Counted from the first letter of the stretch, positions 49,421 through 59,567 are shown. The stretch: 64,000 bases of DNA from Alistipes communis (GCF_006542665.1 NZ_AP019735.1:372001-436000); one strand, 5' to 3'. Translations and numbers: made by a program. The notes: a model not told the origin generated them from the letters alone.

Positions 49421-50800
49421 ATGAAAACCGCCCTGCGATACGCTCTCCTGCTCACCTTTCTGTCGATCTTCTGCCTCGACGCCGACGCCGCGCGCAAGCG
49501 TCCCCGCAAGCGGGCGAAAAAGAATGCGGCCGAAGCGGTCGCACCCGATACGGTCTACATCATCAAATACGTCCAGCCCGTCGATACGGCCGAGGTTCCG
49601 CAGCGGCCGAAATTCGGAGAACGCGGCTGCACCGACTATTCGCCCGAAGTGCGCGACTCGCTCCTGTCGGGGTGGTACCGGCGCAACGTCGTCGCCTCCT
49701 ACGACGACTTCTTCGACCGCTACGTCTCGGAAGACACCACCGCAAACGGCTCCGACGACGCGACGCCCGACTCGGTCTACGCACGCCGGCTGCAACAGCT
49801 CGTATCGCCCGTCCAGCTCCCCTACAACCCTATCGTCCGCGGTTACATCGCCCGCTACACCAATCCCCGCTACGGTACGATCAGCCGCATCCTGGGGCTG
49901 TCGCAATACTATTTCCCGCTGATCGAGGAGGAGTTGATCAAGGCGGGGCTCCCCGTCGAACTGCGGGCGCTGCCGATCATCGAATCGGCGCTCAACCCGA
50001 CGGCCGTGTCGCGCATGGGCGCCGCAGGCTTGTGGCAATTCATGCCTTCGACGGGAAAACTCTACGGACTGGAAGTCAACTCGCTCATCGACGAACGCTA
50101 CGATCCCGTGCTGGCGACCCGCGCCGCCTGCCGCTACCTTAAAGACATGTACGCCGTCTTCGGCGACTGGATGCTGGCGATCGCCTCCTACAACTGCGGG
50201 CCGGGGAACGTCAACAAGGCTATCGCCCGTTCGGGCGGCGGCAAGACCTTCTGGGAGATCTACGACTACCTGCCGCGTGAAACGCGCGGCTATGTCCCTG
50301 CCTTCATCGGCGCCTCCTACGCCTACGCCTACCACAAGCAGCACGGCATCGAACTGACCGAACCGCCCCTGCCGCTGGCCGTCGACACGATCCGCGTCAC
50401 GAAACTCATGCATCTGGGACAGGTCGCCTCGACGCTCGACCTCCCGATCGAAGTGCTTCGCCAGCTCAACCCCCAGTACCGGCTCGACATCATTCCGGCC
50501 ACCGGAAAACACTACACGCTCGTGCTTCCGCAGGAGTATGCCTGCCGCTACATCGCCTGCGAGGAGGAGATCCAGCGCAAAGATTCGCTCTATCTGAAAG
50601 AGTATATCAATCCGGTCAACGTCGCCAAGAAACGTGCGGCGACGAGCAGCTACCTCATCCACACCGTCAAACGGGGCGAAACGCTCGGCTACATCGCCCG
50701 CAAATACCGCGTTTCGCAGCAGACGATCATGCGCGACAACCGTATCCGCAACGCCAACCGTCTGAGCATCGGCCAAAAACTGAAAATTCGCCGCCGATGA
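49421..50800 (+). CDS. mltD: Membrane-bound lytic murein transglycosylase D with LysM
   Basis: This 459-residue protein has a signal peptide, then an SLT domain with ALPIIESALNPTAVSRMGAA (catalytic glutamate), GLWQFMPSTGKLYGL and AIASYNCGPGNVNKAI. A C-terminal LysM (YLIHTVKRGETLGYIARKYR) binds peptidoglycan. It cleaves glycan strands. Its stop overlaps the mnmE start by 4 bases. Confidence 0.93.
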   Translation: MKTALRYALLLTFLSIFCLDADAARKRPRKRAKKNAAEAVAPDTVYIIKYVQPVDTAEVPQRPKFGERGCTDYSPEVRDSLLSGWYRRNVVASYDDFFDRYVSEDTTANGSDDATPDSVYARRLQQLVSPVQLPYNPIVRGYIARYTNPRYGTISRILGLSQYYFPLIEEELIKAGLPVELRALPIIESALNPTAVSRMGAAGLWQFMPSTGKLYGLEVNSLIDERYDPVLATRAACRYLKDMYAVFGDWMLAIASYNCGPGNVNKAIARSGGGKTFWEIYDYLPRETRGYVPAFIGASYAYAYHKQHGIELTEPPLPLAVDTIRVTKLMHLGQVASTLDLPIEVLRQLNPQYRLDIIPATGKHYTLVLPQEYACRYIACEEEIQRKDSLYLKEYINPVNVAKKRAATSSYLIHTVKRGETLGYIARKYRVSQQTIMRDNRIRNANRLSIGQKLKIRRR

Positions 50801-52140
50801 ACACCCCGAACGATACCATCGTCGCGCCCGCCACCGCAGTGGGCGGCGCGATCGCCGTTGTGCGCATGAGCGGCCCCTCGGCACTCGCGATCTGCGACAC
50901 CGTATTCAGCGGCGCACGGCGGGCGGGCGAAGCGGCCGGCTACACGGTGCTCTACGGCACGATCGCCGACGGCGCACGCGTGCTCGACGACGTGCTGGTC
51001 ACGGTTTTCCGTGCGCCGCACTCCTACACCGGCGAAGATGCTGTCGAGATCTCGTGTCACGGCTCTCGATACATCGTCCGCGAACTGCTCGCACTGCTGG
51101 TTCGCCGCGGCGCCCGCATGGCGACGCCCGGCGAATTCACCTCGCGCGCCTTTCTCGGCGGCAAGCTCGACCTGTCGCAGGCCGAAGCGGTCGCCGATCT
51201 GATCGCTTCGGGTTCGCGTGCGGCACATACACTGGCCACCGACCAGATGCGCGGCGGTTACTCCGCCGAGTTGGAAACGCTGCGCGGCGAGTTGCTGCGG
51301 CTCGCCTCGCTGCTCGAACTCGAACTCGATTTCGGTGAGGAAGAGGTCGAATTCGCCGACCGCACGGAACTCCGCGCCGCAATGGAGCGGATCGGTGCGA
51401 AGATCGACCGGCTGATCGACTCCTTCGCCTTGGGCAACGCCATCAAGGAGGGTGTCGCCGTCGCAATCGTCGGCCGCCCCAACGTCGGGAAAAGTACGCT
51501 GCTCAACCGTCTGCTCAACGAGGAGCGGGCGCTGGTATCCGAAATTCCCGGCACGACACGCGATCCGATCGAAGCCACGCTGAACCTCGACGGCATTCTC
51601 TACCGGTTTATCGATACGGCGGGCCTGCGCACGACCGACGACACGGTCGAGCGCATGGGCATCGAACGTGCCTACGCCAGTGTCGCCCGCGCGCAAATCG
51701 TCCTGCAAGTGTTCGATGCCGCCGACCCCGCCATCGAGCCCCTCGACCTCCGGCCTGACCAATGCCGCATCCTGATCGCCAACAAAATTGACCGGATGGA
51801 TCCGGCAGCCGCACCGGTATCGCTGCCCGACGGGGCACTGCCCCTCTCCGCCCGCGAGGGCAGGGGAATGGAACCGCTGTTGGAGAGACTGCGTGCAGCC
51901 GTCGACGCCTCGGCGCTCGACGACGGCCGGACGATCGTCTCCAACAGCCGCCACTACGAAGCGCTGCACCACGCCCGCACGGCGCTCGACGACGCCCTCG
52001 GCGGTCTGGAAACGTTACCCTCCGACCTGCTCGGCGAAGAGATCCGGCAAGCGATCTTCCATCTGGGCACCATCACCGGAGAAATCACCACAGACGAGGT
52101 CCTCGGTCAGATTTTCTCAAAGTTCTGCATCGGCAAGTGA
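50797..52140 (+). CDS. mnmE: tRNA modification GTPase MnmE
   Basis: This 447-residue protein has the N-terminal domain (DTIVAPATAVGGAIAVVRMS), a central helical domain, a G domain (VGRPNVGKSTLLNRLL, EIPGTTRDPIE, FIDTAGLRTTDD, NKID) and ends in CIGK. It makes 5-carboxymethylaminomethyl-U34 in tRNA with MnmG. The mobilizable element begins soon after its stop. Confidence 0.97.
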   Translation: MNTPNDTIVAPATAVGGAIAVVRMSGPSALAICDTVFSGARRAGEAAGYTVLYGTIADGARVLDDVLVTVFRAPHSYTGEDAVEISCHGSRYIVRELLALLVRRGARMATPGEFTSRAFLGGKLDLSQAEAVADLIASGSRAAHTLATDQMRGGYSAELETLRGELLRLASLLELELDFGEEEVEFADRTELRAAMERIGAKIDRLIDSFALGNAIKEGVAVAIVGRPNVGKSTLLNRLLNEERALVSEIPGTTRDPIEATLNLDGILYRFIDTAGLRTTDDTVERMGIERAYASVARAQIVLQVFDAADPAIEPLDLRPDQCRILIANKIDRMDPAAAPVSLPDGALPLSAREGRGMEPLLERLRAAVDASALDDGRTIVSNSRHYEALHHARTALDDALGGLETLPSDLLGEEIRQAIFHLGTITGEITTDEVLGQIFSKFCIGK

Positions 52141-52181
52141 TGGCTTGGAAACAGCCGTAACTAACCATAATCATTCAGAAC

Positions 52182-52206
52182 AAAGTCGCTGTATATCAGC
52201 GACTTT
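52182..52206 (+). terminator. Terminator after mnmE
   Basis: AAAGTCGCTG and CAGCGACTTT pair around TATAT, followed by TTCTGTTTT. It ends the core operon. Confidence 0.8.
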
Positions 52207-52401
52207 TCTGTTTTAACACTTTCCAGTCCGTATTTGGAAGTAACGGTTTTTATCCATATTTTTCTATCATATTTCTACCGCGACGGAAATTCACGGTTAG
52301 CCCGAATGTCACAGTAACGCATTAGTTGACGTGTGTTGACAATGGTTTACATGTGTAGACAAAAAGGGAAATTAAAAAACAGAGAAAATGATATAGAAAA
52401 T

Positions 52402-53280
52402 ATGGAAGTAAAGAGAATTTGTCAATGGTGCGGCAAACCGTTCATTGCACAGAAAACAACGACCTGTTATTGTAGCCCTCAATGCTCGAAGCGAGGTTAC
52501 AAACATCGTATCAAGGAGCGCAAAATGGAACTGCGCCACATTCAGGAAATGCAGGAGCTGCGCTCCAGTTTGGAGAAGCAAGAATATTTCACTTTCTCGC
52601 AGGCTGCTCGATTGATGGGCGTGAGCCGTCAGTACATTTATAAATTAGTCAAAGAGGATAAACTTAGAGCATCCCGAATTAGCGGAAGAATGGCTTTGGT
52701 AAGGCGTGCAGACATAGAGTTAATGCTCAAAAGCAAACCTTACGAACGACTGGTTGCAAAAAACGACTTCGACATCACCGAGTATTACACTGCTGAAGAA
52801 ATTGCAGAGAAATATAAGGTCAACGCCAAATGGGTGTGGACTTACACACGGCAACATAAAGTGCCGAAAGTGAGAATCCGCCAGTTCAACTATTACAGCA
52901 AGAAACATATCAATGCCGCCTTTGCCAAATACGAGGTGGATTCCGACCTTACTGAATGGTACACACCGGAAGAGATTCAAGAGAAGTACGGCATGACACG
53001 TGTCGCCATCCGTTCGCAGGTGTATCGGAACAACATTCCATCCAAGAAGGAGCATGGGCAGATATTCTACTCCAAGCTCCACTTCGACCTCTCGAAGAGT
53101 TCCGAACAGGAGAGCAAGGCGGAATACTATACCGTCAAGGAGGCAATGGAGAAATTCAAGCTCTCTCGTGATTCGGTTTACGGTATTCTGCAATTCCATC
53201 AGATCAACCGTGAGAAGAACGGACGGTTCGTCAGATTCCTGAAAGTGGAGTTTGACCGGGTAATGGGTGTCCGCAAATAG
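52402..53280 (+). CDS. IME regulator with zinc motif and four tandem HTH units
   Basis: The start MEVKRICQWCGKPF (292 residues) is taken; an upstream frame extension is unlikely. The N-terminus has a CQWC ... CYCSPQC zinc-finger. Four HTH_17-like units follow: FSQAARLMGVSRQYIYKLVK, AEEIAEKYKVNAKWVWTYTR, PEEIQEKYGMTRVAIRSQVY and VKEAMEKFKLSRDSVYGILQ. Unit spacing is about 55 residues. It precedes the integrase and could be a directionality factor or an activator. Confidence 0.85.
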   Translation: MEVKRICQWCGKPFIAQKTTTCYCSPQCSKRGYKHRIKERKMELRHIQEMQELRSSLEKQEYFTFSQAARLMGVSRQYIYKLVKEDKLRASRISGRMALVRRADIELMLKSKPYERLVAKNDFDITEYYTAEEIAEKYKVNAKWVWTYTRQHKVPKVRIRQFNYYSKKHINAAFAKYEVDSDLTEWYTPEEIQEKYGMTRVAIRSQVYRNNIPSKKEHGQIFYSKLHFDLSKSSEQESKAEYYTVKEAMEKFKLSRDSVYGILQFHQINREKNGRFVRFLKVEFDRVMGVRK

Positions 53281-53397
53281 TCTAATTTATGACTATCCGT
53301 AAATTATTCAAAAATTAATCCCTGCTGTAGGTAATCTGCATGATTACATTATAGAGTTTCGCCGACGAATTAATAATAACCATAAAAATATAACATT

Positions 53398-54513
53398 ATG
53401 CATGAATGCAAGACCGTGACATTAAGGACACGTCCGCTAAAAGGCAGGATGATGTCTTTCTATCTGGATTATTATCCGGGGTATCGAGACAAAGAGACAA
53501 TGAAAGTTATCCGTCATGAATCGCTTGGTATTTATATCTATGCCAATCCGAGAAACAAACGTGAACAGAATTTCAACGAGGTAATGACCGAGAAAGCCGA
53601 AGCCATCCGTTGCCGCAGGTTCGAGTCGGTAGTCAATGAACGGTATGACTTCTTTGACAAGTACAAACTCAAGGCAGACTTTCTGGAGTATTATCGCAAG
53701 CAGCTCCGTAAGCATGACCAGAAATGGGAGTTTGTCTATCTGCATTTCAGTAACTTCGTACATGGTAAATGCACCTTTGAAGAGATTGACATCGACCTCT
53801 GTAACAAGTTTCGGGAATATCTGCTCACGGCCAAGAAACTGAGACGTAACGGCCCTATCACACGGAACTCCGCATCGGGATATTGGTCGACTTTCAGGGG
53901 CTTCCTGAAAATCCTCTACCGCAATGGAATGATAAAGACCAACGTCAATGATTTCTTGGATAAGATTGAAACGGAAGATGTGGTCAAAGAGTATCTGTCT
54001 GTAGAAGAACTGTATAAACTGGCTGAAACACCGTGCAAGAAACCCATTCTGAAAATAGCATCGCTGTTTTCATGTATGACCAGTTTACGTATCAGTGATA
54101 TTCTTGCCTTATGTTGGGAAGATATTGTAGACTATTCAGCCGGAGGGAAATGCGTACACATCATTACACAAAAGAACAAAGCGGAAGACATCATTCCCAT
54201 CAGCGAGGAGGCATTGGGATTGATAGGCTATAGTTCTGAAAAGAAAGGTTTGGTATTCAAGGGACTTATGCGCAGTTGGACACAAGCACCCATGAAAGAG
54301 TGGATTCGCTCTGCCGAAATTACTAAAAACATAACTTTCCACTCGTATCGGAGAACATTCGCCACGCTGCAAGCTGCGGCAGGAACGGACATCCGCACCA
54401 TACAAAGCATAATGGCTCACAAGAGTATAACCACTACGCAAAGGTATATCAAAGTCGTGGATGCCAACAAACGTGAAGCCAGCAAAAAGATTACTTTGAC
54501 AAGGAAAGACTGA
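53398..54513 (+). CDS. Tyrosine recombinase (IME integrase)
   Basis: This 371-residue protein has an N-terminal arm-binding part, a SAM-like domain (KWEFVYLHFSNFVHG) and a catalytic domain with Arg in TSLRISDILAL, Lys in TQKNKAEDIIPI, HxxR in FHSYRRTFATL and the final MAHKSITTTQRYIKV (His and Tyr). It would integrate and excise the element. A perfect inverted repeat terminator follows. Confidence 0.93.
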   Translation: MHECKTVTLRTRPLKGRMMSFYLDYYPGYRDKETMKVIRHESLGIYIYANPRNKREQNFNEVMTEKAEAIRCRRFESVVNERYDFFDKYKLKADFLEYYRKQLRKHDQKWEFVYLHFSNFVHGKCTFEEIDIDLCNKFREYLLTAKKLRRNGPITRNSASGYWSTFRGFLKILYRNGMIKTNVNDFLDKIETEDVVKEYLSVEELYKLAETPCKKPILKIASLFSCMTSLRISDILALCWEDIVDYSAGGKCVHIITQKNKAEDIIPISEEALGLIGYSSEKKGLVFKGLMRSWTQAPMKEWIRSAEITKNITFHSYRRTFATLQAAAGTDIRTIQSIMAHKSITTTQRYIKVVDANKREASKKITLTRKD

Positions 54514-54538
54514 CAGCCGTTTCGTCCTCGATTTCTGC

Positions 54539-54578
54539 GGTCAGAGTATGATTTTAGGTGAAAAATCATACTCTGACC
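54539..54578 (+). terminator. Terminator after the IME integrase
   Basis: GGTCAGAGTATGATTTT pairs with its full complement around AGGTGA (17 bp). It is AT-rich at the loop end. It could also be a recombinase or regulator site. Confidence 0.65.
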
Positions 54579-54682
54579 GTGATATTTAGGATGATACCTG
54601 GTAACTATCAGTCTCTTTATTGCAACTATCTGGAATATCGATTATATCTTTAGCGCAAAACGATTCCAAATACTTGCAGACC

Positions 54683-55528
54683 ATGACGAATAAAAAACAA
54701 ATTCAGACTAAAAAGATAAGTTTTATCCTCGCACTGTCCGTTATCATTTATGCGGCCATAGATACTTATCTTTTCCTTTGCCATGACATCAATATCATGC
54801 GTATAACGACCCCTGTCATCCTTGGACTGGTAATAGCTATCATATTGTGCGGGCTCCTGCACAAATTTTTCTATAAATGGCTGACAAAAAATCCTATCAA
54901 CTTCTCTTTGGGCGAACCATATACCCCTATTGTAAAATCAGAGAACGCCATAGAACCTACGGATGCTACTGAAACACTGCCCATCGAGCAACCGATGGAT
55001 TTGCTTGAACAGAAATGTCCTCCGTCCCAACAGTCGAATCAAGATACTGTAAACTCTGATTGTCCGCAAGATTCTCATTTGAATAAATATGATTCCATAT
55101 TGGTGGAACTCAAAAAGAAAGAGATTGAAAGGCAAGCGGAAATCATGGATGTGATTCGGGAATATGTAACCGTCAAGACTGCCCCCTATCTCTCCAAAGA
55201 GGATATTGCCACCCTCATTTCCAATATAGAGCATATGGCTTACGATCAATCTGAGTCATATAAACCGATTCGTTCCAATATAGACAATCCGCTGAGGTCG
55301 CCGGGACTTCGCCATTTGGCATGGAATGTCGGTGAACGCTTGGGAGTGCCCTTAGCGAAAAGAGCAGTTTTTATCAAGAAATCATTTCCATACGAACTTG
55401 TAAATGCGACCCTTGAATATCTCAGGCTCAATTTACGGGATAATGTTCCAAGCCAGATTCCTATTGATGTACCCGATAAAGGCGATTATCGCTTCCATTT
55501 AGATGCAGATAATGATGACTCGCAATAA
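54683..55528 (+). CDS. Two-TM protein of the IME, unknown
   Basis: The start MTNKKQIQTKKISF (281 residues) is preferred; the upstream extension is unconvincing. Two hydrophobic helices occur at about residues 12-32 and 42-62 (ISFILALSVIIYAAIDTYLF, ITTPVILGLVIAIILCGLLH). A long cytoplasmic part ends in an acidic tail. Such proteins are common in Bacteroidota IMEs; function unknown. Confidence 0.65.
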   Translation: MTNKKQIQTKKISFILALSVIIYAAIDTYLFLCHDINIMRITTPVILGLVIAIILCGLLHKFFYKWLTKNPINFSLGEPYTPIVKSENAIEPTDATETLPIEQPMDLLEQKCPPSQQSNQDTVNSDCPQDSHLNKYDSILVELKKKEIERQAEIMDVIREYVTVKTAPYLSKEDIATLISNIEHMAYDQSESYKPIRSNIDNPLRSPGLRHLAWNVGERLGVPLAKRAVFIKKSFPYELVNATLEYLRLNLRDNVPSQIPIDVPDKGDYRFHLDADNDDSQ

Positions 55529-55627
55529 AAAAAGTATGCAGACGAAATAATTAATCCGGTCTGTATTGTTCTGCAAGGTTTCATTGAGTTGGTTCGCAGC
55601 ATGTTAAATGATTAAAATAGTCATAAT

Positions 55628-56002
55628 ATGGAAAAAGACCAACTGACATTCAACGACCTGCCGACTGTGGTAGGCGAACTATGCGACAGAATCGCAAGTA
55701 TGGAAAACCTGCTTACGGAGAAACTTTCAAAGCAGTACGAAACCAAAGAGAACACACACGTCCCCATGACCGTACAGGAGGCTTGCAACTATCTTAAAAT
55801 GCCGTTGTCGACCTTTTATTACAAGGTCAAGAAGGACGATATTCCGGTTATAAAACAAGGAAAGCATCTCTACATCTATCGTGACGAACTGGATAGATGG
55901 CTGGAATCTTCCCGGAAGAATCCGGCTCCGCAAAGTTTCGAGGACGAGAATGAGTCCTTGCTCGCCTCCCATCGCCGTAAACCGAACCCTAAAAACTGGT
56001 AG
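55628..56002 (+). CDS. Excisionase-like HTH protein
   Basis: This 124-residue protein has an N-terminal coiled coil and a HTH_17 unit (MTVQEACNYLKMPLSTFYYK ... KKDDIPVIKQGKHLYIYRDE). It lies 2 bases before the RepA-like gene. Proteins like it direct excision or regulate mobilisation genes. Confidence 0.85.
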   Translation: MEKDQLTFNDLPTVVGELCDRIASMENLLTEKLSKQYETKENTHVPMTVQEACNYLKMPLSTFYYKVKKDDIPVIKQGKHLYIYRDELDRWLESSRKNPAPQSFEDENESLLASHRRKPNPKNW

Positions 56003-56004
56003 CG

Positions 56005-57075
56005 ATGGAAAAGACAGACACTATTATTCTTTCTCCGGAAGAATTGGCCGCTTACATGGCGGAGTCTACAATAAGCGTAACAAGTACATACGAACACTCC
56101 CCGATGGTTCTGATGGTGGACGATACCATTATCGGAACATTGGGAAACTTCAGTGCTTCCATCGGAAAAGCCAAAAGCAAGAAAACTTTCAACGTTTCAG
56201 CCATTGTCGCATCGGCATTGAGTGGCAGCACCGTACTTCATTACCGGTCTATGTTCCCTGAGAACAAGCGGAAGATTCTATACATAGACACAGAGCAGGG
56301 GCGGTATCATTGCCAACAAGTATTGAAACGCATATTACGTTTGGCCGACTTGCCGGAATACAAGAATCCGGATAATCTGATTATGCTGGCTCTGCGCAAG
56401 TTTTCCCCTAAACTACGTCTAGCGATAGTTGAACAGGCCATTGGCACAATACCGGATTTGGGATTGGTCATCATAGATGGCATTCGTGATTTCCTTTACG
56501 ACATCAACTCCTCCAGCGAATCCACCGACATCATCTCCAAATTCATGCAGTGGACGGATGACAGGCAAATCCATATCCATACCGTCTTGCATCAGAACAA
56601 GAATGATGAACATGCCCGTGGTCACATCGGCACGGAACTAAACAATAAAGCGGAAACCATCATGCAGGTCGAAGTGGACAAAGAGGACAAAGCTGTAAGC
56701 GTGGTCGAAGCCGTCCATATCCGTGACCGTGAGTTTGAGCCTTTCGCCTTCCGCATAAACGAGGAAGCCATGCCCGAACCGGTAGAGTCCTATCTGCCCA
56801 AAGAGAAGAAGACCGGACGACCAACCAAAGGACCGTTCGATCCAGACAAGGAGATTCCAAAGAATGTACATCGTCCAGCATTGGATACCGTTTTTGCCAA
56901 TGGCAACATCAGCAATTACGATGATTATATAGAACGCTTGAAAGAGGGTTACGGATTGCAGGGTATAAAACTCGGTTATAACAAGGCGGTAAAGGTCGCA
57001 ACATTGCTAAGCGACAAACAAATGGTTATAAAAGAAGGGAAAGATTATGCCTTCAATCCAGAATACCATTATTGA
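56005..57075 (+). CDS. RepA-like AAA ATPase
   Basis: This 356-residue protein has a RecA-like AAA_25 core with a Walker A-like IGKAKSKKTF, Walker B-like LGLVIIDGIRDFLYD and HTVLHQNKND as the sensor region. A C-terminal winged part ends it. It resembles the RepA-type helicases of small mobilisable elements and may support replication of the circular form. Confidence 0.85.
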   Translation: MEKTDTIILSPEELAAYMAESTISVTSTYEHSPMVLMVDDTIIGTLGNFSASIGKAKSKKTFNVSAIVASALSGSTVLHYRSMFPENKRKILYIDTEQGRYHCQQVLKRILRLADLPEYKNPDNLIMLALRKFSPKLRLAIVEQAIGTIPDLGLVIIDGIRDFLYDINSSSESTDIISKFMQWTDDRQIHIHTVLHQNKNDEHARGHIGTELNNKAETIMQVEVDKEDKAVSVVEAVHIRDREFEPFAFRINEEAMPEPVESYLPKEKKTGRPTKGPFDPDKEIPKNVHRPALDTVFANGNISNYDDYIERLKEGYGLQGIKLGYNKAVKVATLLSDKQMVIKEGKDYAFNPEYHY

Positions 57076-57380
57076 GTTCAACTTTACTTTATTGTCGGGG
57101 CGTATACATAAGAATAAAGTAAAGTCGGCAGGAAGACATCATGTGAGATATTCATATTCTCCCCTCTTTTAGAGGCTCATTTCATTCTATGTTTCCTATC
57201 CGAGTGCCAGTTCACTATACGCATCCGATATGGCTTGCCGTGAAGCATCAACAGGTAACTGTTGCGAGATATGCCAAGGTATAACCTCACTGCGTTACGG
57301 TTGTACATTGGCGCTCTCGCCTGCTCAGTTCCCTTGCTGGTGCGGTACTCGCAAGCTCGCACCTATTCAACCATTATAAA
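57076..57380. other. Candidate oriT region
   Basis: This 305-bp gap lies directly before the relaxosome and relaxase genes, where oriT is expected. It contains a perfect 13-bp inverted repeat ACTTTACTTTATT/AATAAAGTAAAGT (57081-57093/57113-57125, 19-nt loop), and GGTGCG/CGCACC at 57339-57363. The first may alternatively be the terminator of the ATPase gene. No open frame is supported. Confidence 0.55.
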
Positions 57381-57809
57381 ATGATTCAGATGAAAGAAGA
57401 TATTGAAAATACATCGGACTCCTCGAAAGAAACCAGAAGTGTCTTCATCGGAGCAAAAGTCACTCCTACTCAGAAGGAGCATATAAAATCACTGGCCGGA
57501 CAATGCGGCATGACTGTAAGTGACTACATATTATCACGTGCGTATAACTTCAAGCCAAAAGCAAGGCTCACGAAAGAAGAAGCGGTACTGTTACAGAATC
57601 TGGACGATTGTCGGTCAGACCTCGTAAAATACACCTCCGCCCTACACGGAATGTCCACAAAGCAGCGCATGGCAATGTTCAATCAGGTTCCGTTTATGGT
57701 GGGCTGGCTGAAAGAATTAGGTAATGTGGCTGAAAATATCTGCCAGTTCCTGAATGCTGTAAAAGAGAAGAACAAAATTCCGTCCACCCCTAAATCCGAA
57801 GAAGAATGA
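57381..57809 (+). CDS. Relaxosome accessory protein (MobC-like)
   Basis: The 142-residue protein has the RHH-type start RSVFIGAKVTPTQKEHIKSL ... GMTVSDYILSRA and a helical tail with NVAENICQFLNA, as in MbeC/MobC accessory proteins. It binds oriT and helps the relaxase. It overlaps the relaxase start by 4 bases. A second ATG lies 9 bases in. Confidence 0.85.
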   Translation: MIQMKEDIENTSDSSKETRSVFIGAKVTPTQKEHIKSLAGQCGMTVSDYILSRAYNFKPKARLTKEEAVLLQNLDDCRSDLVKYTSALHGMSTKQRMAMFNQVPFMVGWLKELGNVAENICQFLNAVKEKNKIPSTPKSEEE

Positions 57810-59017
57810 TTGCGAAAGCCAAAGCCATATCGCACGGCATAAACGACCTCCGTTACATTACCGGCGAATCACAGCATAAGAAGCATCCGGAGAAAATCTA
57901 TCGGGTATTGGACAATCTGTTGTCCTCAGAACCGGATGCTATGGGGATATGGAACTCCATGCAGTTGACCCTATCCCAGCATCGACCGATAAAGAACTCC
58001 GTTATCAGAATCGAGCTGAGTCCATCACCCGAACATACCCGATTCTATGACATCGAGGACTGGCAAAAACTCTGGCACGACTTCGCAGAGGAGTTCGACA
58101 AACAAGTGATTACCGGTAAGAACGGAAAAGTCCGTTCTTGCCAAACCAATTTGGCTAATAGCAAATACTCGGTTTGGTTGCATACGGAATCCAAAGGTGA
58201 AGTCCCCCACCTCCATGCTGCGGTTTGCCGTTTGGATGAAGATGGAAATATCAACAATGACCACAATATTCATCTCCGGGCGCAACGTGCAGCAGAGCGA
58301 GTGGCAAAGAAACGTGGCTGGACGACTGCGGCACAAATCCGAAATCGCAACATCCCACAGGTGAACAAGGACTGTATGGAGGTGTTGAGAGCGATGCCGT
58401 CATGGTCATGGGATGAGTATAAGAATGCCCTTGCACAGAAAGGCTATACCGTGCATGAACGAGAGGACAAGCAAGGTATTCTCCGTGGTTATGCACTCGT
58501 GCATGGGAATACCAAATACAAGGCTTCAGAATTGGGAGTCGGCAGAAATCTTATGATCTCGAAACTTCCTACAACATGGAAGAAACTGCACCACCAGCCG
58601 ACCACAACCATTAAGAACAATACTCCCCAAGTCGTCCAACAACCAGCAGAACATAAGGCTGTCCCTATTGACTACACCCAATATCGCGCAGACCGTTCAG
58701 ACATGATTCCCTATACCCTTAACCATGAAGGCAAGGAATACCGATTCTATATTCCGGGAAAAGTGCTTGACTGTTTCAATGACGAGTTCGATTACAGGTT
58801 TGTTGCCAACTGTCAAGAGCTTACTGATATAGCGGTAGCTATTTTTGTTGGGCTACTTGATACGCAGAATGTTGTAACTGGAGGTGGTGGCGGAGGTTCG
58901 CAAAGCGACCTTCCGTGGAGAGACAAGGACGAAGACGATTTGCAATGGGCTCGCAGATGCGCTCGTGTTGCCAACCGTTCGTTAGGAAAGAAAACGAAAA
59001 CAGGATTAAAACGATAA
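57806..59017 (+). CDS. Mobilisation relaxase (MOB-type)
   Basis: This 403-residue protein shows a relaxase N-domain: ISHGINDLRYITGES (motif 1 region with the likely tyrosine), RIELSPSPEHTRFYDIEDW and the metal motif HTESKGEVPHLHAAVCRLDE (HxH). A glycine-rich stretch lies near residue 355. It nicks oriT and leads the strand into the recipient. It belongs with the preceding MobC-like gene. Confidence 0.88.
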   Translation: MIAKAKAISHGINDLRYITGESQHKKHPEKIYRVLDNLLSSEPDAMGIWNSMQLTLSQHRPIKNSVIRIELSPSPEHTRFYDIEDWQKLWHDFAEEFDKQVITGKNGKVRSCQTNLANSKYSVWLHTESKGEVPHLHAAVCRLDEDGNINNDHNIHLRAQRAAERVAKKRGWTTAAQIRNRNIPQVNKDCMEVLRAMPSWSWDEYKNALAQKGYTVHEREDKQGILRGYALVHGNTKYKASELGVGRNLMISKLPTTWKKLHHQPTTTIKNNTPQVVQQPAEHKAVPIDYTQYRADRSDMIPYTLNHEGKEYRFYIPGKVLDCFNDEFDYRFVANCQELTDIAVAIFVGLLDTQNVVTGGGGGGSQSDLPWRDKDEDDLQWARRCARVANRSLGKKTKTGLKR

Positions 59018-59021
59018 GCCT

Positions 59022-59567
59022 ATGAAGCCGAACATGAAAAAGAAATTCGATTTTTCCGCTGAAATGAATGAAGCGGAATCCATAAAAGCCACTCCAAAGA
59101 ATGAATATCTGGAGGAAGAGAAACGGCTACTCAAAGAGAACATCAAGGAACTTGCCAGCCTGAATGACAACGTGCATTATATAATTACAAATCTGGACAA
59201 TCTGCTCGAATTTCTACGAGAGTACAAAGTGGCTATTGCACAAGGGACGCAGGAACAGGCGGAAAAATTCGGGCAAACTGTCCTTGATAAGTTCCTTCAC
59301 CAAATTCAAGACAAATGTAATGAAACTGAGCGAAAAATCCGTAAGGTTGACAGCCATATTTTCATACCATACACGATATTCTATATCTTGATTATCATAC
59401 TGGTTGTCCTATTTTCTTTTTTCGCTAGCATCATAGTGGTCAATACGGAGATTTTGCACTCGGCATTGATTTGGAAGGCTGTTTTATGGTGTACAGTATC
59501 AGCTGTGATTGGAATGGTAATAACGATTCTGCTATCGAAAATCCTGAAAAGATTAATTGATAGATAG
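59022..59567 (+). CDS. IME membrane protein with coiled coil
   Basis: This 181-residue protein has an N-terminal coiled coil (EEEKRLLKENIKELASLNDN) and two C-terminal hydrophobic helices (FYILIIILVVLFSFFASIIV; AVLWCTVSAVIGMVITILLS). It follows the relaxase by 4 bases. It may link the relaxosome to the membrane, inferred from position. Confidence 0.7.
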   Translation: MKPNMKKKFDFSAEMNEAESIKATPKNEYLEEEKRLLKENIKELASLNDNVHYIITNLDNLLEFLREYKVAIAQGTQEQAEKFGQTVLDKFLHQIQDKCNETERKIRKVDSHIFIPYTIFYILIIILVVLFSFFASIIVVNTEILHSALIWKAVLWCTVSAVIGMVITILLSKILKRLIDR

